Numbered from the stretch's first letter, positions 40,484 through 48,998 are shown. The stretch is DNA of 56,608 bases from Rhodoluna limnophila (GCA_945862155.1 CAMAXJ010000004.1:1-56608); one strand, 5' to 3'. The notes: generated from the letters alone by a model not told the origin. Translations and numbers: made by a program.

Positions 40484-41584
40484 TTAGTTCTTAGCTCTTT
40501 TGTAAAAGGGCAGTTTCACAACTGTAAACGGTGTCGTAGCTCCTCTGATGTCTACGCTAATAGGCGTGTCGATTTGCGCAAAATCGGCACCAACGTAGGC
40601 CATTGCCACTGGAAACCCAAGGGTTGGGGACAGGGCACCAGATGTCACAACCCCCATCGGCGAATTAGAACCTTCAACAAAAACTTCATAGTCTGCGCGG
40701 GCTGCGCGCTTACCTTCGCCGGCAATTCCAACCAGAATCTTTGTTGGAGGAGTTTGAGACAGTTTTGTTAGAGCCGCTTTGCCAACAAAGACCCCAGGCT
40801 TATCAAGCCTGACAACTTTGCCAAATCCTGCCTGATATGGATTGACTTCCAAATTCATCTCGTGACCGTAAAGCGGCATTCCAGCTTCCAGCCTCAAGGT
40901 ATCGCGGCAGGCTAGCCCGGTTGGAAGCATTCCTTGCTCAGATCCAGCGGAAATTATTTCGTCAAATACCTGTTCTGCGGATTCAACGGGAATGTAGATC
41001 TCAAAGCCATCTTCGCCGGTGTACCCGGTGCGAGCCAGAAGGCACTTAACTCCCGCAATTTCGGATTCAGAGATTGCGTAGTACTTCAGATCATCTAGTG
41101 CGTCAGAAGTAAGTGTTGAAAGAATCGAAACCGAGTTTGGTCCTTGAATTGCCAAAAGTACCCAAGCATCGCTTTCATCCTTAACTTCTGCATCAAAACC
41201 GGCAGCTCGTCCCTGCATAGCAGCAACAACCGCATCGCGATTGGATGCGTTGGCAACCACCAGATAAGCATTTTGCCCCAGGCGGTAAACAATCAGGTCG
41301 TCGATTATTCCACCTGCTTCGTTGCAGATTAAGGAATACTTAGCCCGACCAATTTCAATCTCAGATGCGGCACCAACCAGGGAGTAATCCAGATAGGTAG
41401 CGGCTTGCTTTCCTTCGACAAAAATCTCTGCCATGTGAGAGATATCAAACAGTCCGGCGGCCGATCTCACGGCATGGTGCTCTGCTAGGTCAGAGGTGTA
41501 TCTAACCGGCATCTCCCAGCCGCCAAAGTCGGTAAAGCTAGCTCCGAGTGCCTCGTGCTTACTCTTAAGTGGAATTGATTTCAT
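40484..41584 (-). CDS. gcvT: Aminomethyltransferase, T protein
   Basis: Transfers the methylene group to tetrahydrofolate and frees ammonia. The 366-residue chain begins [27 protein letters not shown] and includes [28 protein letters not shown] and [14 protein letters not shown]. It leads the operon. No lipoamide dehydrogenase gene is in the window. The start has no ribosome site; see the -10 immediately upstream. Confidence 0.97.
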   Translation of the reverse strand: MKSIPLKSKHEALGASFTDFGGWEMPVRYTSDLAEHHAVRSAAGLFDISHMAEIFVEGKQAATYLDYSLVGAASEIEIGRAKYSLICNEAGGIIDDLIVYRLGQNAYLVVANASNRDAVVAAMQGRAAGFDAEVKDESDAWVLLAIQGPNSVSILSTLTSDALDDLKYYAISESEIAGVKCLLARTGYTGEDGFEIYIPVESAEQVFDEIISAGSEQGMLPTGLACRDTLRLEAGMPLYGHEMNLEVNPYQAGFGKVVRLDKPGVFVGKAALTKLSQTPPTKILVGIAGEGKRAARADYEVFVEGSNSPMGVVTSGALSPTLGFPVAMAYVGADFAQIDTPISVDIRGATTPFTVVKLPFYKRAKN

Positions 41585-41591
41585 AAAACCT

Positions 41592-41597
41592 AATCTA
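41592..41597 (-). promoter_or_regulatory. Candidate -10 element, leaderless gcvT
   Basis: On the minus strand TAGATT ends 7 bases before the gcvT ATG, so the transcript would begin at or near the start codon, with no leader that could hold a glycine riboswitch. The remaining 119-base gap to the divergent DUF1003 gene shows no riboswitch core. Confidence 0.45.
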
Positions 41598-41703
41598 GAG
41601 GGGAATTTTGCCTTCGAAAAACACTGGCGCTAGCCTTCCTGCCAGCCAAAACGTTTCGCTCAGTTAGCCTTTAGAAAGAAGCAAACAAAAAAAGGGAGAC
41701 GCT

Positions 41704-42111
41704 ATGGCTCGTTGGCACGAACACCCAGCAACTGAAAAATTCGGCAAAGAGCAGCTTAGTATCGGTCAGCGATCAGCCGATGTGCTCAGAAATGCCATGG
41801 GGTCCTGGCCATTTGTCTTTGGCGCTTTAGCTTTTCTAGCAGTTTGGATGTATTTCAATTCTGATGGATCCTTCGATCCGTTTCCATTTATCCTGCTGAA
41901 CTTAATTCTTTCCTGCATCGCTGCCCTTCAAGGGGCCATTCTTTTGATTGCCGCTAAGCGCGAAGACCAAATCAACTCGGAGCTTGCAATGCACACCTAT
42001 CAAATTGACCAGGAGAACCTGGCTTTGACTAAGCAGGTGCACGAGCTCAGCCTCAAAATAGAGGCGCTAACTGCCGAAATCCACAAGGCGGTCACCAAAG
42101 ACCAGCAATAG
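41704..42111 (+). CDS. DUF1003 family membrane protein
   Basis: A 135-residue protein with two membrane segments (about 35-52 and 62-82) and a C-terminal coiled coil (about 85-130). The DUF1003 hallmarks are GSWPFVFGALAFLAVWMYFN and the DPFPFILLNLILSCIAALQG block. Function unknown. ATG 41704 follows GGGAGA. It heads a short run of tiny membrane-related genes. Confidence 0.88.
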   Translation: MARWHEHPATEKFGKEQLSIGQRSADVLRNAMGSWPFVFGALAFLAVWMYFNSDGSFDPFPFILLNLILSCIAALQGAILLIAAKREDQINSELAMHTYQIDQENLALTKQVHELSLKIEALTAEIHKAVTKDQQ

Positions 42112-42273
42112 ATGTCAGAGGTTCCAATTAGCTTGGGGCCCATGAAGACAATCGAAGTAATGCTTTTTTGGCTCAACAAAATCTGGCCCTGGATTGTGAT
42201 TCCGACTTTGATTGTCGGGGCCATGTTTGTGGCACTTATTTGGGGCGAGGCAAAAAAGGGATTCAGGAGTTAG
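42112..42273 (+). CDS. 53-residue single-pass membrane protein
   Basis: A short frame that starts one base after the DUF1003 stop. It has a 10-residue lead, an amphipathic helix and one strong membrane segment (WPWIVIPTLIVGAMFVALIWG, about 25-45) ending in KKGFRS, so its C-terminus is basic. Zero spacing to its neighbours and a clean stop next to the ribosome site of the following gene support it. ATG 42142, preceded by GGGG, is an alternative start. I recognise no family. Confidence 0.65.
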   Translation: MSEVPISLGPMKTIEVMLFWLNKIWPWIVIPTLIVGAMFVALIWGEAKKGFRS

Positions 42274-42275
42274 AA

Positions 42276-42488
42276 GTGGGGTTTCTAAATTGGCTCAAGC
42301 GAGTATTTAGCTATGACCCATCGGTTTATCGACCACCGGTGACCAAGACCACAGAAAGCTCCATGAACCAGGGCGATATGCACTCAGGGCCCGAAGGCTA
42401 TTCACCCAACACTGCGTATCCAGATACTTTCTATGGATCCGGCGGATCGGATGATCAAGGTCACAACGAGGGCGATTTCAACAAATAG
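42276..42488 (+). CDS. 70-residue small protein with disordered tail
   Basis: Starts at GTG 42276, two bases after the previous stop, with AGGAG at 42266-42270. The N-terminus (FLNWLKRVFSY) is a short amphipathic helix that could lie on the membrane. Residues 25-70 are Gly/Ser/Asp/Asn-rich and probably disordered. Not recognised; expressed from the DUF1003 transcript. Confidence 0.6.
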   Translation: MGFLNWLKRVFSYDPSVYRPPVTKTTESSMNQGDMHSGPEGYSPNTAYPDTFYGSGGSDDQGHNEGDFNK

Positions 42489-42528
42489 CGCCGCATCAAG
42501 CTTCGAGTGGTACTTACCTCGGTCGCAA

Positions 42529-42534
42529 TAAGAT
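42529..42534 (+). promoter_or_regulatory. Candidate -10 element, leaderless DUF3817 gene
   Basis: TAAGAT ends exactly 6 bases before ATG 42541, and there is no ribosome site. Confidence 0.4.
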
Positions 42535-42540
42535 TCGAGT

Positions 42541-43011
42541 ATGGACGCTAAACCAAAAGACATTTTCGGCTCATTCGCACGCCTCGAGATGATTACCTGG
42601 GCCCTACTTATTGCAGCGATCATAGCCAGGGAAACTATCGGACTGGCTGGAACGATCTTCACAATTGCCGGAGCTACCCACGGGCTCGCCTTCATGGGTT
42701 ACGCGGTCACAGCTGTTCTGGTGGGAGTAAACCAAAGGTGGTCCATCGGTAATACTGTTTTGGCCGTTGCACTAGCAATCGTGCCGTTCGCGACCTACCC
42801 ATTCGACCGCTACCTTGAGAAGCGTTCGTTGCTGGAAGGTGAGTGGCGAATCGAGGGCACAAAAGACCCTCGCGACAACAGTTGGTTTGACAAGCTCTTT
42901 CGCTGGTTTATCTTCCGCCCTTTGCTGTTAGTTCTGACCCTGGCGGTTTTTGTAGTGTCACTGTTTGCTTTCTTGTTATGGCTAGGCCCTCCCGGTGAGT
43001 GGGGAAACTAA
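42541..43011 (+). CDS. DUF3817 family membrane protein
   Basis: A 156-residue membrane protein with four hydrophobic segments. The region from FARLEMITWALLIAAI through GATHGLAFMGYAV to FATYPFDRYLEKR matches the DUF3817 domain, a common actinobacterial unit of unknown function. The last third is a less conserved segment with a final membrane helix (about 130-150). Followed by a 183-base gap before potA that shows no gene. Confidence 0.85.
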   Translation: MDAKPKDIFGSFARLEMITWALLIAAIIARETIGLAGTIFTIAGATHGLAFMGYAVTAVLVGVNQRWSIGNTVLAVALAIVPFATYPFDRYLEKRSLLEGEWRIEGTKDPRDNSWFDKLFRWFIFRPLLLVLTLAVFVVSLFAFLLWLGPPGEWGN

Positions 43012-43194
43012 CTAGCTTCCAAGGGGGTTTGGCGCACCCCTGCAGCTCTAGAAGAAAACCTTAATAAAACCGCAACTTTTTGGGGTCCAGATTTGCCGAG
43101 TCTTTTTTAGCTCCGCGGGTAGGCTGTAGGGAATGTTCGGGAGTAGTGGGGATGCTTCAAGGGACAAAGCAGTCCAAACTGACTAGGTGATATT

Positions 43195-44274
43195 TTGAAC
43201 AATAACTATGCCCATAGTGCTCAAAGCTCGTCTCCAAAATCAGCGACTTCTGCTGTTAGCTTGAAAAATCTTAACAAATCTTTTGGCGATGTCACTGCCG
43301 TTTCAAATCTTGACCTAGAAATTCCTCACGGCGAATTTTTCTCCATGCTGGGCCCCTCGGGCTCGGGCAAGACAACTGTTCTTCGCATCATCGCTGGCTT
43401 CGAAACAGCAAGTAGCGGCAAGGTTTTCCTAGAAGGCTCTGACGTCACGGAGCTGGCACCTTTTGACAGAGATGTAAACACTGTTTTTCAGGACTATGCA
43501 CTTTTTCCTCACATGTCGATTCAATTGAACGTTGAATATGGTCTTCGAGCCAGAAAGATGCCAAAAGCTGAACGGACGAAGCTAGCTTCAGAGGCAATCG
43601 AATCAGTAAAGCTAACTCACCTAGCCGATCGCTTTCCTCACCAGCTATCAGGTGGTCAAAGACAAAGAATTGCTTTGGCTCGTGCTCTAGTGCTCCGCCC
43701 TAAAGTGCTTTTGTTGGATGAGCCACTCGGTGCACTAGATAAGCAGCTTCGCGAAGAAATGCAGGTTGAGCTCAAGCGAATCCAGCGTGAAGCAGGCATC
43801 ACCTTTATCTTTGTCACTCATGATCAAGAAGAAGCCATGCGCATGAGCGACCGGATCGCTGTTTTCAACCATGGACAAATTGAGCAAATTGGAACCCCTC
43901 GTGAGGTTTACGAGAACCCCTCCTCAGCATTCGTAGCGAGTTTCCTAGGTGTTTCGAATTTGATTTCGGGTCCGCCGGCAAAGGAACTGTTCGGTTCTGA
44001 GCAGATGGTCAACGTACGTCCCGAGCGGATCAAGCTTCAAAAAGATGGCTCGAAGAGCGCGTCAGATGAAATTGCTATAAATGCGAAAATTGTTGATGTT
44101 GCTTACACCGGAGCCAACACTTTGTATGTGTTGGAATCCGAAGCTGGTTTGCGCCTTGTGGCAACCAGACTAAATGAAGAGTTACCGGGACAAGACCTAG
44201 GTCTTGAAGCGGGTGACAGGGTATTGGCCACATTCCGCAAGGAGCACGTCGCCAAGATTCCAAACAATAAATGA
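43195..44274 (+). CDS. potA: Polyamine-type ABC transporter ATP-binding protein
   Basis: ATPase of an importer for spermidine/putrescine-type substrates. Walker A GPSGSGKTT, Q-loop VFQDYALFPHM, signature LSGGQRQRIALARAL, Walker B VLLLDEPLGALD and the H-loop VTHDQEE; a TOBE domain occupies about 270-355. Length is 359. TTG 43195. The leading 25 residues are polar. The order A-D-B-C, with the binding protein second, is used in many Actinobacteria. The substrate is inferred from the binding protein. Confidence 0.93.
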   Translation: MNNNYAHSAQSSSPKSATSAVSLKNLNKSFGDVTAVSNLDLEIPHGEFFSMLGPSGSGKTTVLRIIAGFETASSGKVFLEGSDVTELAPFDRDVNTVFQDYALFPHMSIQLNVEYGLRARKMPKAERTKLASEAIESVKLTHLADRFPHQLSGGQRQRIALARALVLRPKVLLLDEPLGALDKQLREEMQVELKRIQREAGITFIFVTHDQEEAMRMSDRIAVFNHGQIEQIGTPREVYENPSSAFVASFLGVSNLISGPPAKELFGSEQMVNVRPERIKLQKDGSKSASDEIAINAKIVDVAYTGANTLYVLESEAGLRLVATRLNEELPGQDLGLEAGDRVLATFRKEHVAKIPNNK

Positions 44275-44284
44275 GAGGAAACAA

Positions 44285-45448
44285 ATGAGAAGAAGCAAAC
44301 TAGCTCTTCCTGCACTACTAGCAGCTAGCGCCCTGGTGCTATCTGGTTGTGCAACAACAAGTGGCGAACTGACCCTTACGGTTCCAGAAGTACCAATGAA
44401 GGCCGAACTCGGTGCCTTCGAAGGTGAACTGAACATCGTTAACTGGGCTGGATTCGTAGACCCAAAGTGGGTTGACCCATTCACCGCTGAGACTGGTTGT
44501 GTAGTTAACAACCGCGACGCCGGTACTAGCGACGAGATGGTAACACTTATGCGCACCGGTGAGTACGACATCGTGTCGGCCTCAGGTGACGCAGCACTTC
44601 GCCTAATCGTTGGTGGAGACGTTGCACCACTAAACATGGAGCTAATTCCTAACTTCAGCGATGAAATCGCTGAAGGTATGAAGGGTCAGATCTATGACGT
44701 TGTAAACGGTAAGCCATACGGTGTTCCAATCGGCCGTGGTGCAAACCTTCTTCAGTACAACGAGGATGTCACTGGTGGAGAACCAGAGAGCTGGGACATT
44801 GTTTGGGAAGCTGACAGCCCATACGCTGGCAAGATCACCGCTTATGACGCACCAATCTACATTGCTGACGCAGCTGTGTACTTGATGTACCACAAGCCAG
44901 AGCTTGGCATCACAAACCCATACGCACTGGACGAGACTCAGCTAGCTGCTGCTGTTGAACTGCTTCAGCAGCAAAACGGCATTATCGGCGAGTACTGGTC
45001 CGATGCAGTGGCTCAGATCACTTCCTTCGTCGGTGGCAACACCGTAGTTGGAACTAGCTGGGAGATCTTGAAGAAGTTTGCGGCTCAGGACAACCTGAAG
45101 ACCACACTTCCTAAGGAAGGTTCAACCGGATGGTACGACACCTGGTTGCTTTCAAGCACCTCTCCAAACTCGAACTGTGCTTACGCATGGATCGACTACA
45201 CCAGCCAGGCAAGCGTTAACGGAGCAATCGCCATGAACTTTGGTATGGCTCCTTCAAACATTGCCTTCTGTGCAACCGATGCCGACACTCAGGCTCACTG
45301 TGACCAGTTCGCAGCTGAGGACGAGGCGTTCTGGGATCAGGTATGGCCTTGGACCACTCCAATTGAGGAGTGTGTTGATGGACGCACTGATGTTAAGTGC
45401 ACCAGCTTCCAAGACTGGACCAATGCTTGGGTGACCGTAAAGGGTTAA
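44285..45448 (+). CDS. potD: Polyamine-type substrate-binding lipoprotein
   Basis: A 387-residue lipoprotein with lipobox LSGC (Cys22). The mature part shows LNIVNWAGFVDPKWVDPFTAETGC, VSASGDAALRLI and an WYDTWLLSSTSPN block typical of the PotD/PotF-like family found with PotABC. ATG 44285 is preceded by GAGAGGAA; an open frame opening at 44204 lies inside potA. Ligand could be putrescine, spermidine or a related amine. Many Cys residues (six to seven) in the mature chain suggest disulfides. Confidence 0.88.
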   Translation: MRRSKLALPALLAASALVLSGCATTSGELTLTVPEVPMKAELGAFEGELNIVNWAGFVDPKWVDPFTAETGCVVNNRDAGTSDEMVTLMRTGEYDIVSASGDAALRLIVGGDVAPLNMELIPNFSDEIAEGMKGQIYDVVNGKPYGVPIGRGANLLQYNEDVTGGEPESWDIVWEADSPYAGKITAYDAPIYIADAAVYLMYHKPELGITNPYALDETQLAAAVELLQQQNGIIGEYWSDAVAQITSFVGGNTVVGTSWEILKKFAAQDNLKTTLPKEGSTGWYDTWLLSSTSPNSNCAYAWIDYTSQASVNGAIAMNFGMAPSNIAFCATDADTQAHCDQFAAEDEAFWDQVWPWTTPIEECVDGRTDVKCTSFQDWTNAWVTVKG

Positions 45449-45458
45449 TTCCAAAGCT

Positions 45459-45490
45459 TTGCCGGGTGGGGGTAAAACCCCACCCGGCAA
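45459..45490 (+). other. Strong hairpin between potD and potB
   Basis: TTGCCGGGTGGGG (45459-45471) pairs perfectly over 13 bp with CCCCACCCGGCAA (45478-45490), loop GTAAAA. No T-run follows. Positioned 10 bases after the potD stop, it fits a structure that protects the potA-potD mRNA 3' end while letting some polymerase pass to potBC, giving more binding protein than permease. Confidence 0.8.
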
Positions 45491-45533
45491 TACCAATCTT
45501 CAAGACAAATGTTTCAACTAAGTAGGTGAGAAA

Positions 45534-46412
45534 TTGAGCGCAATTCAAAAGGTTCCTAATCGCCCACTTTCTACCTACCTGCACAAAAGACCCACCACCA
45601 GGCTGATCGCCCTTCTCGCACTGCCGATGACTTGGTTGGTCGGGGTCTACATAATTTCTCTGGCACTTTTGCTAGTCACGGCCTTCTGGTTTATTGACCC
45701 GTTCACTTCCAAAGTGATTGTTGGTTTCACCATCGAAAACTTTGTCAACATCTTTACCGTTCCCGCTTACTTCGCAACTTCCATACGAACCCTGGGAATT
45801 GCAGTTGCAGTCACGGTGGTTTGCATCGCGTTTGCAATTCCCCTTGGAATCTTTATGGCCAAGCTTGCTAGGCCCTGGGTTAGAAATCTATTGGCTGTTG
45901 CAATTACCCTGCCGCTCTGGGCGGGATATCTGGTGAAGCTTTTGGCGATGCGCCTTACTTTCACCGAAGAAGGGTTAGTCAATTGGCTGATGGCCCCGTT
46001 TGGCATTAACGGTCCAGGTTTTGGTATTCCAGTGACAATCTTGACTTTGGTCTATCTGTGGTTTCCTTACATGGCACTGCCGGTGTTCACCGCCATCAGG
46101 CAGCTACCCCTAAATCTTTTTGACGCCTCGGCTGACCTTGGTGCCAAGGGCTGGGCAACAGTATCTCGCATGGTGCTGCCATTGATCACCCCGGCGATTA
46201 TTGCCGGTAGCGTCTTTACTTTCTCGCTGAGTCTCGGTGATTACCTCGCCGCCAGATTCGTCGGCGGCAAGACTCAGATGATTGGTTCAATCATTGCCTC
46301 GAACATCAACTTGAATCCACCGGTGGCCGCTGCCTTTTCAATGGTTCCGATTGCATTTGTGGTTATGTATCTCATGATTGCTAGGCGCACCGGTTCACTG
46401 GAGAGGATGTAG
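45534..46412 (+). CDS. potB: Polyamine-type ABC permease, first subunit
   Basis: A 292-residue permease with six membrane segments. The coupling-helix EAA-like motif is DLGAKGWATVSRMVLPLITP at about residue 200. TTG 45534 with AGGTGAG upstream. It overlaps no neighbour but is 4 bases before potC. Pairs with PotC to form the channel. Confidence 0.92.
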   Translation: MSAIQKVPNRPLSTYLHKRPTTRLIALLALPMTWLVGVYIISLALLLVTAFWFIDPFTSKVIVGFTIENFVNIFTVPAYFATSIRTLGIAVAVTVVCIAFAIPLGIFMAKLARPWVRNLLAVAITLPLWAGYLVKLLAMRLTFTEEGLVNWLMAPFGINGPGFGIPVTILTLVYLWFPYMALPVFTAIRQLPLNLFDASADLGAKGWATVSRMVLPLITPAIIAGSVFTFSLSLGDYLAARFVGGKTQMIGSIIASNINLNPPVAAAFSMVPIAFVVMYLMIARRTGSLERM

Positions 46413-46416
46413 CAAA

Positions 46417-47226
46417 ATGCTTAGATTCTCTCGTGCATCCAGATTCTCATTGATGGCCATTGTCGCCTTTGTACTTGTTTTCATGTACGCGCCGTTATCG
46501 GTGCTTATCCTTAATGCCTTCAATGAGCGTCAGGTTTCAGCCTGGCCAATCCAGGAGTGGTCATTCAAGTGGTGGGTAGTTGCGTTCGAATCTGAGGAGA
46601 TTCGAGCTGCACTCTTAAACTCAGCGATTGTAGCCTTTGGAGCGATGACCATCGCTATGGTTCTGGGGTCACTGGTTGCCTTTGCGCTTAGCAGGTATGA
46701 ATTCTTTGGCAAGGGAACCGTGAACCTTCTGGTGGTTTTACCTATTGCTTTACCCGGTGTTGTAACAGGTGTTGCCTTTAGCAACACCTATAGCAACTTC
46801 CTAACCCCAGCTGGTTTCCAAATCGGTTATTTCGGAATGATTGTCGCTCACGCAACATTTTGTATTGTGATGGTTTTCAATAACGTATTCGCAAGATTGA
46901 AACGCATGAACCCATCGCTTCAGGAAGCCTCTATGGATCTTGGCGAAGGGCTTTGGGGAACTTTCCGGCTCGTCACGTTCCCACAGTTTAGAACTGCCTT
47001 TGCAGCGGGAGCACTTTTGGCTTTCGCCCTTAGCTTCGACGAGGTTGTGGTGACCATCTTTACCGCGCCCCCAGGAGTCACCACACTTCCACTTTGGATT
47101 CTTGCCGAGATGGCAAGACCAAACCAGGCATCGGTTGTAAACGTCGTTGCCACAGTGGTTATTGTTCTTTCGCTAATCCCTGTTTACGTCTCACAGCGTC
47201 TATCCAGAACAGAGAACGAGAAGTAA
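46417..47226 (+). CDS. potC: Polyamine-type ABC permease, second subunit
   Basis: A 269-residue permease with six segments. The EAA-like motif is ASMDLGEGLWGTFRLVTFPQF. I choose ATG 46417 (MLRFSRASRFSL) with GAGAGGA at 46401-46407. It ends the pot operon; a TAAACT -10-like hexamer for the tRNA-Arg gene follows. Confidence 0.92.
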   Translation: MLRFSRASRFSLMAIVAFVLVFMYAPLSVLILNAFNERQVSAWPIQEWSFKWWVVAFESEEIRAALLNSAIVAFGAMTIAMVLGSLVAFALSRYEFFGKGTVNLLVVLPIALPGVVTGVAFSNTYSNFLTPAGFQIGYFGMIVAHATFCIVMVFNNVFARLKRMNPSLQEASMDLGEGLWGTFRLVTFPQFRTAFAAGALLAFALSFDEVVVTIFTAPPGVTTLPLWILAEMARPNQASVVNVVATVVIVLSLIPVYVSQRLSRTENEK

Positions 47227-47251
47227 GCGTTAGCTAGTAAACTGGAGCTCT

Positions 47252-47327
47252 GCCTTCGTAGCTCAGTGGATAGAGCAAGAGCCTTCTAATCTCTTGGTCG
47301 CAGGTTCGATTCCTGCCGAGGGCACCA
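47252..47327 (+). tRNA. tRNA-Arg (UCU)
   Basis: A 76-base cloverleaf with encoded CCA: acceptor GCCTTCG pairs with CGAGGGC (one G-T pair), D-arm GCTCAGTGGATAGAGC, anticodon loop CTTCTAA (anticodon TCT) and T-arm GCAGG-TTCGATT-CCTGC. The last pair of the anticodon stem is a C-T mismatch. TAAACT at 47238-47243 is a candidate -10, 8 bases upstream. Confidence 0.96.
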
Positions 47328-47353
47328 CCTTAGTTTGAAGGATAAGGTAAAGC

Positions 47354-47803
47354 ATGAGGAATCAGATTCTCCCAGAAAACCCGAGAGAGTACCGAGGTTT
47401 TGGAGTTGTTCGGCTAATAACGCTTGCGTTCCTTTTGATAGTCGTCGTTCGAAGCGTGATTCACTTGTTCACACCAGATGGTGGAGCAGAATCTATCGCC
47501 GGCATTGACACGAGCGTCTCGGGCGGAAACAACATTATTGCCCTGTTCCACCAGTGGGGAGCTATTCAGCTGCTTCTCGTGGGTCTCATGCTCGTTTTGT
47601 TCTTTGCATACAAGGGCTTCACACCACTGGTTATTCTCTTTCTTGCCCTTGATGCACCCATGAGAGCCTTGGCTGGCATGATGGGCCAAATCGAAAGCGC
47701 ACACACTCCACCTGGCGAAGCCCTAAACTGGCCCGCGTTTTTCGTTCTGGCGACCATGTTTATCGTTTCGCTTCTGCGAAAGAATTCGAAGCCCAAGGTC
47801 TAA
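47354..47803 (+). CDS. Small membrane protein between tRNA-Arg copies
   Basis: A 149-residue protein with four hydrophobic segments (about 16-34, 60-78, 84-100, 124-142). The arrangement recalls DUF4345-like membrane proteins, but I do not assign it. AAGGATAAGG precedes ATG 47354. It lies alone between the complete tRNA-Arg and a broken copy of its 3' half whose first base is 3 bases after the stop codon, so it could be cargo from an integration or duplication event. Confidence 0.75.
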   Translation: MRNQILPENPREYRGFGVVRLITLAFLLIVVVRSVIHLFTPDGGAESIAGIDTSVSGGNNIIALFHQWGAIQLLLVGLMLVLFFAYKGFTPLVILFLALDAPMRALAGMMGQIESAHTPPGEALNWPAFFVLATMFIVSLLRKNSKPKV

Positions 47804-47805
47804 AT

Positions 47806-47846
47806 CCTTCTAATCTCTTGGTCGCAGGTTCCTGCCGAGGGCGCCA
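47806..47846 (+). pseudogene. Broken copy of the tRNA-Arg 3' half
   Basis: The first 25 bases (47806-47830) equal 47282-47306 of tRNA-Arg, covering the anticodon loop to the T-stem. A 5-base deletion removes CGATT of the T-loop, then CCTGCCGAGGGC is again identical, and ACCA has become GCCA. No 5' half is present, so it cannot fold as a tRNA. It begins 524 bases after the matching point of the true gene. Confidence 0.9.
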
Positions 47847-47865
47847 AACGACTAAACGCAACCCT

Positions 47866-47871
47866 TAGACT
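47866..47871 (+). promoter_or_regulatory. Candidate -10 element, leaderless lysE-type gene
   Basis: TAGACT ends exactly 6 bases before GTG 47878, and no ribosome site is present. The element lies just beyond the tRNA remnant. Confidence 0.45.
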
Positions 47872-47877
47872 CAACCG

Positions 47878-48480
47878 GTGATTGCTTTCTTGCCAGGTCT
47901 ACTTACTGGCCTTTCCTTAATTGTTGCAATTGGGGCTCAGAACGCTTTTGTTATTCGGCAGGGCCTCACAAAAAAGCATGTGTTACTTGTTGTTGCAATT
48001 TGCGCAATCTCTGACGCACTTTTAATCCTGCTAGGCGTCGCCGGCCTCGGAGCCCTAATCTCAGGGTTGCCTTGGCTACTGGAGATAATCCGCTGGTTCG
48101 GGGTGGCATATTTGACTTGGTTTGGAATTAGGTCAATTCGCTCAGCTTTCAAGACTCAAACCCTAGATGCCTCAGGGGTTCAAAGTGCCAGTTCGAAAAC
48201 GGTTGTGCTTTCGGTACTTGGCTTTACCTTCTTAAACCCACATGTCTACCTGGACACTGTGATTTTGCTTGGATCTATTGGCAATCAATTCGGGCAAAAC
48301 AAATGGTGGTTTGCCTTAGGTGCAGCAGTAGCCAGCATTTTATGGTTTAGCTCTATTGGCTTCGGCGCTAAGGCAGCTTCTAGGTTCATGGCCAAGCCGG
48401 TGTTTTGGAAGGTGCTTGATTTGGTGATTGCTGCAGTGATGTTTGGAATAGCCATACTGCTGGCTTTTTACACCTTCTGA
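47878..48480 (+). CDS. LysE/ArgO-family amino acid exporter
   Basis: A 200-residue membrane protein with five to six segments. The N-terminal LLTGLSLIVAIGAQNAFVIRQGL and the later FLNPHVYLDTVILLGSIGNQF are hallmarks of the LysE/ArgO subgroup that exports lysine or arginine. Arginine export would be interesting next to the arginine-linked genes at 52-56 kb, but the specificity cannot be read. GTG start without ribosome site. Confidence 0.9.
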   Translation: MIAFLPGLLTGLSLIVAIGAQNAFVIRQGLTKKHVLLVVAICAISDALLILLGVAGLGALISGLPWLLEIIRWFGVAYLTWFGIRSIRSAFKTQTLDASGVQSASSKTVVLSVLGFTFLNPHVYLDTVILLGSIGNQFGQNKWWFALGAAVASILWFSSIGFGAKAASRFMAKPVFWKVLDLVIAAVMFGIAILLAFYTF

Positions 48481-48497
48481 TTGGTCGAGGCTACTAG

Positions 48498-48503
48498 TAC
48501 CAT
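48498..48503 (+). promoter_or_regulatory. Candidate -10 element, leaderless YqhA-family gene
   Basis: TACCAT ends exactly 6 bases before ATG 48510; there is no purine-rich ribosome site. Confidence 0.35.
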
Positions 48504-48509
48504 TGGGCC

Positions 48510-48998
48510 ATGCGTAAAATACTAGGTTTGACCCGCTACGCGGTTTTCGTTCCAGCTGTTGCTTCAATTATTGGAGCACTGCTTCTAATGGCGCAGGGGT
48601 CTATCTCAATACTGATAATCGTGTGGGACGCAGTTTTGAATGACGCCTACTTGAAAGAAACAATCGTTGAAGTTTTGACAGCAGTAGATGCAATCCTTCT
48701 TGGAACTGTACTTCTTGTTATCGGCTACGGACTATACGAACTCTTTGTTGACACAAGACTTGAGGTTCCTGAGTGGCTTGAGGTTCGTGACTTGGATGAT
48801 CTGAAGTCCAAGTTGATCGGAGTTGTCGTTGCCATCATCTCCGTGGTTTTTGTCGGTGTCTTTGTTGACACCAACCGCGCTGCAGACGTCGTTGCCTACG
48901 GAGTAGGCGCAGGGGCGCTAGTTGCAGGACTTGCTCTGTTTGCCCTTGCCACTCGCAAAGCGGATAAATCAAAGTCGCCCGCAACTAAATCCAAATAA
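48510..48998 (+). CDS. YqhA (UPF0114) family membrane protein
   Basis: A 162-residue membrane protein with three to four segments. VLLVIGYGLYELFVD and DLDDLKSKLIGVVVAIISVVFV are the UPF0114 signature. Function unknown. The C-terminus is Lys/Ser-rich. A hairpin AAAGCT/AGCTTT (49007-49023) follows 8 bases after the stop. Confidence 0.88.
   Translation: MRKILGLTRYAVFVPAVASIIGALLLMAQGSISILIIVWDAVLNDAYLKETIVEVLTAVDAILLGTVLLVIGYGLYELFVDTRLEVPEWLEVRDLDDLKSKLIGVVVAIISVVFVGVFVDTNRAADVVAYGVGAGALVAGLALFALATRKADKSKSPATKSK

Noticed and set aside
41585-41703. Glycine riboswitch before gcvT
   Set aside because: No tandem aptamer core could be recognised, and the likely transcription start is at the ATG.
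43012-43194. Possible polyamine-responsive leader before potA
   Set aside because: Only a short GGGGT/ACCCC stem and a TAGGCT hexamer at 43120 are visible; not enough to call an element.
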